From assembly GCA_019112865.1 (NCBI GenBank), contig DXIN01000030.1, positions 1 to 64,000 of the forward strand: a DNA stretch of 64,000 nt. Direction: 5' to 3'. Shown here piece by piece: positions 28,755 through 35,407 of the stretch. The DNA comes from Candidatus Helicobacter avicola. GTDB taxonomy: Bacteria; Campylobacterota; Campylobacteria; Campylobacterales; Helicobacteraceae. The position numbers were made by a program, and so were the translations under genes. The notes beneath the pieces are model-generated. The model was given only the letters and a program-made list of their open reading frames with translations. It searched no databases and was not told where the DNA came from. How positions within the stretch are numbered: the first letter of the stretch is position 1; every line of letters begins with the position of its first letter.

Positions 28755-29502
28755 TTAGTCAAGATCATGGTGCAGGGCGTCAATGGAGTAATGTGGCTGC
28801 GAAGCATTGTGTGGTTTGAAGGCGAAATTTCTGCTAAGGAATATTGAAGTCGTCCAAGTGTAGCAATTAATAGGTCCAAATCCGTGGAAGTCAATCTCTA
28901 TCAAGCCTTGCTCTCGCAAAAATCGCGCACAGCCTCTGTGCCAATCGGCATTATCTAAGATAATCATCGCACCCTCTTGTGCGTGAGTGTTGAGAATCTC
29001 CACAGCCACCTTTGCACAAGCCATACGAGTGTTTTCTCCATTGATATCGCCACCATCTACGATGACACAATCAAATTTTTTGCCTAGAGAGAGGGCAAAA
29101 TGTGCATAGTCTTGGTGTGGGTCGCCATTAAGAGTGGTTTTGAGATAGAGATCTTGATTAGGAGCTTGCTGGGATTGTAGGGTTTTAAACCATTGTTTAT
29201 CACTTTCTATGGTTGTGATATGAGAGGCGCGTTTTGCCCAATACAGCGATGATTGCCCCCCCCCCAAATTCCAAAATCTCCTTTTTAGAAAAATCTAAGT
29301 TATTGAGGTATTCGATACAGGGATACACATACCATGGAAGGGGTTGTTTATTGTTGTCGATACATTTCCACTCACGCATACTTTGGAGTTGGTTATACTC
29401 TCGCGCAAGCGTTCTGCAGTTATGCCATAGCCACCTATATGGATAGTAATGACGCCATAGCCACGATTGTGGGATACATTTTTTGATGAGTTTTTTTAGC
29501 AT
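28755..29502 (-). CDS. Class I SAM methyltransferase-like protein, phase OFF
   Basis: Two frames separated by the G10 tract at 29256-29265. The upstream part (from ATG 29502) is a basic, aromatic N-terminus ending KEILEFGGG; the downstream part resumes QSSLYWAKR, ITTIESDKQWF, CVIVDGGDINGENTR and GAMIILDNADW. Joined with nine or twelve G, these make motif I (EFGGGQSSLYWAKR), an acidic motif and a VDGG motif of a SAM-dependent methyltransferase-like fold, about 248 residues. Ten G places them out of frame, leaving a 100-residue product. The substrate is unknown; a surface sugar is a reasonable guess since phase variation targets surface structures. Confidence 0.75.
29256..29265. repeat. C10/G10 phase-variation tract in methyltransferase-like gene
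   Basis: Ten C on the plus strand (G10 in the coding sense) inside the glycine loop of motif I. Lengths divisible by three (9, 12) keep the frame; ten breaks it. Confidence 0.9.
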
Positions 29503-29602
29503 ACAAGCTCCTTGGGTAGAAATAAGCCCCCAAGTATAGAGTTATTTTGATAAAAAACTACTAAAAACTTATGGATTTGAATACTTGCCTAAGCTTGTTG
29601 TA

Positions 29603-30084
29603 TCATCGTGCCTCTTCTTTAACTTCCTTTTCTAGCCATTCCTTAAGATCCTTGCTACTGACGATATAAAGCCGCTGTTGTAAGGAGCTATGCTCACTTT
29701 GTAGATGAGATTTTATGAGATTTTGGACTTTTATATCATCAATGATAAGACTCACATTATAGCCAGCTTGCAAATCCTCTAGCACTTTTTGATAAAACTC
29801 TTTCCAATTTCCCCCATCATCGACAAAGACAAATGTATGCTTATCAAGAAAATAGCTTATGAGGTTAATATGCCTCGTGATGCAAACTGCTTGTGCTGCA
29901 TACTATCAAGCCTTAGCTCGTGGAGGTGAGTGTGTTGGGATTTAGGGATTTTGATACGCACACTCTCATCGGCTGCAAGCATTTCTAAATGCTTATAGGT
30001 AATCTCATCAAGCCTGTCTTTGCGCAACATTGTAAAAAACACTTCAGTATCAATGTAGAGAATATTTTTGACTTTTTTATCCAT
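29603..30084 (-). pseudogene. Frameshifted gene of unknown function
   Basis: A first frame from ATG 30084 gives 75 residues starting MDKKVKNILYIDTEVFFTM and stops at 29857. A second frame, open from near 29905, continues without a start as YAAQAVCITRHINL, through VFVDDGGNWKEF to LEKEVKEEAR at 29603. One missing base near 29905-29910, just after LRLDS, would join them into about 160 residues. No homopolymer lies there, so this looks like decay or a sequencing error rather than a switch. I do not recognise the family. It sits between two phase-variable loci. Confidence 0.6.
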
Positions 30085-30169
30085 AAAAGTATCCTTGTAA
30101 TTTTGGGTTAATTATAGCATAAGTTTCCAAAGCCTCTTAGGTCCAAGTGTTTAAGGAAATTTTAATTTA

Positions 30170-30185
30170 GGGGGGGGGGTAAAAT
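30170..30185 (+). promoter_or_regulatory. Phase-variable promoter: G10 tract next to -10 TAAAAT
   Basis: Ten G (30170-30179) directly abut a -10-like TAAAAT (30180-30185), 30 bases upstream of an OMP gene with a clear AAGGAG SD. A tract here changes the distance between the -10 and any upstream polymerase contact (candidate TTTAAG at 30150-30155), as known for other contingency promoters. The -35 is uncertain. Confidence 0.65.
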
Positions 30186-30214
30186 GGCGCGCTTACACGA
30201 AATCTTAAGGAGAG

Positions 30215-31048
30215 ATGATGAAACTACGATGTATTTTTGCCCTATGTGTGCTAGGTGCTGGAATCTATGCTGATGAATTAGAGAGCAAAAAAGCAGAGCT
30301 ACAACGACAAATCCAAGAAATAGAGCAAAAGCAACAAAAACAAAGTGAGATAAACGAGCTAGAGAGACGATTACAAGAGCTCAAAGCTTCTCAAAGCCCC
30401 AAACCCACATCAGACTACGCACACCCTACCACAGCCCACCACGCACAAAATCCCTATCTTCAAGATTTCAAACCCGTTACTCAAGAAGAGCTTGATGCCG
30501 AGGCAAAAAAATTTTTTGGCAAAAACCGAAGCGGTGTGCTTATCGGGCTTAGTGCTGGGAGTATGGGGATAGACCTCAAGAGTTCTGTGAAATCTGGAGA
30601 GGGGAGCTACTCAATGTTTGGTTTGCGCCTTGGCTATCAGAGTTTTCCGGGAAATAAATTTTTAGGTTTTAGACTCTATATAGACGCACATGCCGGTATC
30701 GGAGAAAACAATACCTTTACCACAGAGATGCAATCTCTTGGGGCTTACAATGCCGATTTGCTACTTGATCTCCATATACCCGGCACTTATTCGTATCTAG
30801 GGCTCATAGCTGGCGTGGGATACGGATTTGTGGCGTATGATTACAGATACAATGATCTTTTATTTTCAGAAAAATATGTAAAGCTACAAATGCCCACAGC
30901 TTTTGTGAATCTCGGTGTCGCTATCACGATGAGTGCTAAACATCGCATAGAGTTCTATGCTAAGCTTCCCACCACTAATGAATACAACGAAAAATTTTAT
31001 TACAAAACCTCGCCACTCATCACTGCTGCGTATCAATACACTTTTTAG
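30215..31048 (+). CDS. Outer membrane beta-barrel protein with coiled-coil N-terminus
   Basis: 277 residues: signal peptide (MMKLRCIFALCVLGAGIYA), a charged coiled coil about 22-60 rich in Glu, Lys and Gln, a Pro/His linker, then alternating beta-strand sequence ending in aromatic AAYQYTF with a terminal Phe as in barrel proteins. It resembles Helicobacter outer membrane proteins without a named family. ATG at 30215 or 30218 are both possible behind the AAGGAG SD. Its promoter carries G10, so expression probably switches. It converges on the catalase-like gene. Confidence 0.8.
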   Translation: MMKLRCIFALCVLGAGIYADELESKKAELQRQIQEIEQKQQKQSEINELERRLQELKASQSPKPTSDYAHPTTAHHAQNPYLQDFKPVTQEELDAEAKKFFGKNRSGVLIGLSAGSMGIDLKSSVKSGEGSYSMFGLRLGYQSFPGNKFLGFRLYIDAHAGIGENNTFTTEMQSLGAYNADLLLDLHIPGTYSYLGLIAGVGYGFVAYDYRYNDLLFSEKYVKLQMPTAFVNLGVAITMSAKHRIEFYAKLPTTNEYNEKFYYKTSPLITAAYQYTF

Positions 31049-31055
31049 TCTATAA

Positions 31056-32024
31056 CTACTGCCGTTTTCCAAAGGTGATGCTATACACTTCGTTTCTTGT
31101 CTCAAAAAGCGGGTCTTTGGGTGCGCCCACTCCCTTTGGTAATACTGCTGGCATAAACACATCACGATTGCAACCCTCACCTGCATATTTTTCCACCTTG
31201 AGTGTAGCGATTTGCACCTCTTTGTGCTTACCGCTCCAAAGGGCTGTGGTATCATCAGTCTTATCTTTGGGATTAGCAAGGATTAGCATCATTTTGTATT
31301 CTATGGGCTTGCTAGCGACTTTGGTCTTGAAATCTTTGAGCAAAAAATCATCGCCTAGCTTCTTTGCCTCATCAGGCGTTAATCCCTTCTCACCTGCCAC
31401 AGGCACAAATGCAAAGCGCGCCGGGATACTCCTGCCCTTAGTATCCTCAAAATAAAAGGTATGCACGCTATAATAGGTCGTATTTGCGACACTAGGGGTG
31501 AGCGGGATAGTAGAGAGATATTTCTCATAGTTTGCAAAAGATGGAGTTTCTTTGGTAACCTTAGTAAGATTTTGAGAATCTACTTTGCCATTTTTTGGGA
31601 TTCTGATTTCAAAAAATTTCACAAACTCCTCTAGATTCTTAGCAAAGTTTATCTCGGTGTTGAGCACGACAATCTCCCAGCTATCACTTTTCCCTTCGAT
31701 TTTGAGGGCAAGTCCCCTGCCCTTTGTGCTATCGCTTGCCTTAGGATTACCGCCACCAAGTGAAAAGCGCACTTGTGTAGGGATAGTAGATTCTCTAAGT
31801 AAGGGGATATTGTAGGTATTTGTGATATTTTTCACAGGCACAAACTCCCCAGTGGCACAAAAACCCTTGGTATGATTGATTTTTTTGTGCGGATCCTTTG
31901 CATCGCCATTGAGCGTATAAAAAAGCTCGGCAATATTCTCTGAATCTGTTTTAGATTGCGCCCATAAGGCATAATGTAGGCTAAATAATAGTGTGAAAAT
32001 CACGACTTTTGTATTTCTCATCAC
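31056..32024 (-). CDS. Secreted catalase-family (SrpA-like) protein
   Basis: 322 residues, shorter than true catalases (about 480 or more). A signal peptide (about 1-22, ending ALWAQ) places it in the periplasm. The catalase fold is suggested by NHTKGFCATGEFVP with the distal His, FSLGGGNPKASDSTKGRGLALK and RSIPARFAFVP. Such minimal proteins are heme peroxidases in other species; a similar one occurs in H. pylori. The activity here is inferred. The 184 bases upstream contain no gene. Confidence 0.85.
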   Translation of the reverse strand: MMRNTKVVIFTLLFSLHYALWAQSKTDSENIAELFYTLNGDAKDPHKKINHTKGFCATGEFVPVKNITNTYNIPLLRESTIPTQVRFSLGGGNPKASDSTKGRGLALKIEGKSDSWEIVVLNTEINFAKNLEEFVKFFEIRIPKNGKVDSQNLTKVTKETPSFANYEKYLSTIPLTPSVANTTYYSVHTFYFEDTKGRSIPARFAFVPVAGEKGLTPDEAKKLGDDFLLKDFKTKVASKPIEYKMMLILANPKDKTDDTTALWSGKHKEVQIATLKVEKYAGEGCNRDVFMPAVLPKGVGAPKDPLFETRNEVYSITFGKRQ

Positions 32025-32208
32025 TTACTCCTTATATGACGGATTTATCTTAAAGCAAAATTATCACACAGCACCACAAACCAATGGTAGTTTAAGTATT
32101 TTGATTGCGTATGATGATTGCATTTGTGCAATATTCCTACTAAAGCCAAAAACCACGGCTATGAGGTGCTAGAATCTAGATAAATTGCGACTATCTGCTA
32201 TCACAGCC

Positions 32209-33057
32209 CTAGTGTTCTTGCAAAAGATAAAATTCTCCCGTGTTTGGGTTTTGTTTTTTGATTTTGGGATTTGAGAGTGAATGCGATTTGGTATTAGTGT
32301 CCAAATCCTGTGGTAGCTCCATAAACACCTGTTTTTTTGTCGCTGTGCGAGTTTGATAATCCCTAGTTTGCAGAGCGAGCTTAGTTTGTGTATGAGGTTT
32401 TTGTGTGTTATATGGTTTTGGAGATGGTGTGCGTGGTGTTGGATTATGGGCTAATTGTGGTGTTTTCCCTAAGAACAAAAGGGCTTTGTCATTTTTGGCT
32501 TGTTTGGAGAGAGTAGCGACATATTTGGGTATATAGGCTTGCAGGGCTTCAACCCTCCGTGCCACATCTTCGTAATAGCTTTGTGCCATTTTATCCCGCT
32601 CACTATCTTTTTCCCAGCTAAAACCTTTATTGTAGGATTTGATAACTTCTTTCCAGTTACCATTGCGCACTTTGTGCCAATACAAAAGCTCATCAAGCGC
32701 AACTTGTGAAGCATATTCGTCATCGCGTATGAGTAATTCACCCACCATATTGCGCATAAACCCTGTGTCTTTTTGATTATTTTTTTTCAAAAGCCCCGGA
32801 ATATGTGCGTGATAAATCCCTGCTGAAGGGTCTGCAAAATTCATCTTATATTCCCCTGCACACGATTCCTTCCACGCAATCGCTGCCATTGTGTAGCCAT
32901 AACCGGATTTTAGTCCATATTTAAATGCCTTGAGTATGACATTTTTTTGTGCCTTGCTAAAATCTTTTAATTCCACACATTTACCCTCGACTTTGTGTAG
33001 CGGCATTGCCACCACACTCACAAGACCAAATGCCACACTAAAAATTATTGCTCTCAT
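32209..33057 (-). CDS. Secreted transglycosylase-like protein
   Basis: 282 residues with a signal peptide (about 1-18). The domain about 30-160 has features of SLT lysozyme-like folds: AIAWKESCAGEY with a candidate catalytic Glu, DPSAGIYH and IKSYNKGF. The C-terminal 90 residues are a Pro/Thr/Lys-rich low-complexity tail. Peptidoglycan cleavage in the periplasm is inferred and the family match is weak. It is divergent from glyS, 94 bases apart. Confidence 0.65.
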   Translation of the reverse strand: MRAIIFSVAFGLVSVVAMPLHKVEGKCVELKDFSKAQKNVILKAFKYGLKSGYGYTMAAIAWKESCAGEYKMNFADPSAGIYHAHIPGLLKKNNQKDTGFMRNMVGELLIRDDEYASQVALDELLYWHKVRNGNWKEVIKSYNKGFSWEKDSERDKMAQSYYEDVARRVEALQAYIPKYVATLSKQAKNDKALLFLGKTPQLAHNPTPRTPSPKPYNTQKPHTQTKLALQTRDYQTRTATKKQVFMELPQDLDTNTKSHSLSNPKIKKQNPNTGEFYLLQEH

Positions 33058-33151
33058 CTTTTTCCTTAATTCTTTATTTGAGTTCTTGTTTTAAAAAACC
33101 CTAATGCTTTGCGTGGTAGAATCCCTAAAGACTTTACACAAAAGGACACTC

Positions 33152-35371
33152 TTGAACACAGCAGAGCTTTTGATAGAAATACTAACCCAAGAACTCCCAG
33201 CAATTCCGTTTTTGCAAGAATTTCCACATATCGCCACTAAATGGCATCACTCTCTTAAAGCACATCACATACCGCCTTGTGATACACAAGTGTTTTTTAC
33301 GCCTAGACGCCTTGTGCTTTATGCCAAAAATTTCCCACTATACTCGCAAGATAGAGAGATTGAAGCCTACGGCGCACCCATTAGCATAGCGTATGAAAAT
33401 AGCGGTGCGCTTACTAAGGCGGGTTTGAGTTTTTTTGCTAAACACAATCTCGACCCTCAACTAGACCGAGATAAGGTAAGTAGTGCAATCAAAGACGGCA
33501 AGGAAGTGCTGTATTTTTCCCACACCCAAAAGGGTGTAGAGACTACTAGCCTACTCCCAGAGATTTTTAGTGAGTTTTTGCAGAGTTTGCATTTTGGCAA
33601 AAGTATGCGTTGGGGGAGTTTAAGCGAGGGATTTATCCGCCCTATTGAGAATATTTGCGCGTTTTTGGGTGGCTCTAGCCTACATCTTAGTGCATTTGGG
33701 GTAGATTCTAAGCCACAGACTTTTGGGCATAGGGATTTAGGATTTGCGCCTATTGATGTGGAGAGTGTGGAGGGGTATTTTGAGATTTTGCGCAAACACA
33801 AAGTTATCCTCAACCAACAAGAGCGTAAAGAGCATATTCTAAAGCAGATTCGCGAGATTGAGGATACGCACAATGTGGAAGTGGAACTCGATCCCGCATT
33901 GCTTGATGAAGTGGTGGCAATCACAGAGTATCCAAAAGCTTTGCTTGGGAGATTTGATGAGAAATTTTTGGAACTGCCAAAGGAAGTCATCATCACTTCT
34001 ATGAAAGAGCATCAGCGGTATTTTGCTATCCACAAACAAGGGCGGCTTTTTGATGGGTTTGTGGTCGTGAGTAATTCCACAAATAGCGATGCTTCACTCA
34101 TCATCTCGGGTAATCAAAAAGTGCTCAAAGCGCGGCTAAGTGATGCGATGTTTTTCTACCATAATGATTTAAAACGTGGATTACAGACACAGGGGCTAGA
34201 GAATATCCTCTTTGTGCAGGGGCTAGGGAGTTTGGCAGACAAGAGTGAGAGGGAGCTACAAATCGCGCAGATTCTGTATGCTAAATACGCACCCACGCAT
34301 AATTTTATGCCTAAGAATTTTTTGGAGCTACTCACACAAAGTGTGCGGTATGCTAAGGCAGATTTGCTCACGGAGATGGTGTATGAGTTTCCCGAACTAC
34401 AAGGGATTATGGGCGGGTATTATGCGCAGGCACTTGGTTATGATGAGTTGGTGGCGCGAGCTATCAGGGAGCAATATCTCCCAAATAGCGAGGAGAGTGC
34501 ATTGCCTTCTAATGCGCTAAGTGCGATTGTGAGTCTTGCAAATAAGCTTGATAGTATCTTTGGGCTTTTTAGTATCGCAAAAATCCCTACTGGCTCTAAA
34601 GATCCCTTTGCTCTGCGGCGTGCGGCTAATGGGGTGATAAAGATTATCCAAAATGAGGGCTTTACATTTAATCTGCGCGAGGATTTACGCGCACTCTATG
34701 AGGCATTGGGCTATGGTAAAGATTCACAGAGTGGGGATTCACGCCCCACGACAGAATCTAAAGCCTTAGATTCAGGCAGTGTATGCGCGCGCAGCGGAGC
34801 GAGTGGGGATTCACTCCTCACGAGCGATAACAATTTGCCACAGGCAAATTGCATAAAAAAAATAGAATCTTTTTTTCTTGAGCGGCTTGAAAATGCCCTG
34901 CCGGTAAATGCTTCGATTTTCCGCGCTGCGCTTTGTGGGTTAGATACACACAATCAGCCACAACGCGACATTAACACTCTCACCCAAAACGCCCTCGCAC
35001 TGCATGAGGTATTCCAAAGCACGCAGGATAAGCCAGCACTCCTTAGCACCTTTAAGCGTGTGGCAAATATTTGCAAAGACATCGACATTAATGCGTTAGA
35101 TTCTGTAGATTCTCTTGACACCTCACTTTTTGTCCATAAGGCAGAATCTAGTCTTTTTGAGAGTTTTATGAGGGTTAAAAATGGGGAGTTTGCCACGCAG
35201 TTAGATCGTGCAAGTGCGCTTTTTGCACTCAAATCTCCGCTTGAAATGTTTTTTGAAAATGTGCTTGTCAATGATAAAAATGAGCGGTTAAAACGCAACC
35301 GATATGCGCTTATTGGGAGCATTTATCGGGAGTTTTTGACTATCGGCGACATCGCCCAAATCGCTATCTAG
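33152..35371 (+). CDS. glyS: Glycyl-tRNA synthetase beta subunit with inserted element
   Basis: Charges tRNA-Gly together with GlyQ. The conserved N-terminus LNTAELLIEILTQELPA supports TTG 33152 as start, with AAAGGA 6 bases upstream; frames from 33104 add 16 unconserved residues. The protein is 739 residues, longer than the about 700 usual in relatives. Family motifs include GKSMRWG, EHQRYFA, KDPFALRRAANGVIKI and a C-terminal anticodon-binding DALR-like part. Residues about 524-572 (KDSQSGDS to NCIKKIE) look foreign and coincide with a palindromic element. Confidence 0.95.
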   Translation: MNTAELLIEILTQELPAIPFLQEFPHIATKWHHSLKAHHIPPCDTQVFFTPRRLVLYAKNFPLYSQDREIEAYGAPISIAYENSGALTKAGLSFFAKHNLDPQLDRDKVSSAIKDGKEVLYFSHTQKGVETTSLLPEIFSEFLQSLHFGKSMRWGSLSEGFIRPIENICAFLGGSSLHLSAFGVDSKPQTFGHRDLGFAPIDVESVEGYFEILRKHKVILNQQERKEHILKQIREIEDTHNVEVELDPALLDEVVAITEYPKALLGRFDEKFLELPKEVIITSMKEHQRYFAIHKQGRLFDGFVVVSNSTNSDASLIISGNQKVLKARLSDAMFFYHNDLKRGLQTQGLENILFVQGLGSLADKSERELQIAQILYAKYAPTHNFMPKNFLELLTQSVRYAKADLLTEMVYEFPELQGIMGGYYAQALGYDELVARAIREQYLPNSEESALPSNALSAIVSLANKLDSIFGLFSIAKIPTGSKDPFALRRAANGVIKIIQNEGFTFNLREDLRALYEALGYGKDSQSGDSRPTTESKALDSGSVCARSGASGDSLLTSDNNLPQANCIKKIESFFLERLENALPVNASIFRAALCGLDTHNQPQRDINTLTQNALALHEVFQSTQDKPALLSTFKRVANICKDIDINALDSVDSLDTSLFVHKAESSLFESFMRVKNGEFATQLDRASALFALKSPLEMFFENVLVNDKNERLKRNRYALIGSIYREFLTIGDIAQIAI
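34721..34868 (+). repeat. In-frame palindromic element, glyS copy
   Basis: Four hairpins in a row: GTGGGG/CCCCAC (34731-34749), GAATCTAA/TTAGATTC (34754-34773), GTGGGGA/TCCTCAC with one G-T pair (34803-34821) and CAATTTGCC/GGCAAATTG (34831-34851). The core GCGCAGCGGAG then GAGTGG and CACGAGCGATA recurs in the D-lactate dehydrogenase gene with altered but paired arms. Encodes ESKALDS and then RSGASGDSLLTSD. Confidence 0.8.
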
Positions 35372-35407
35372 CGCGCGGGAGAGCCACACACAACACAAGG
35401 AGCAAAG

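Noticed and set aside
34855-34862. A8 tract in glyS as a phase switch
   Set aside because: The gene is essential and in frame; the tract borders the palindromic element and needs no switching explanation.
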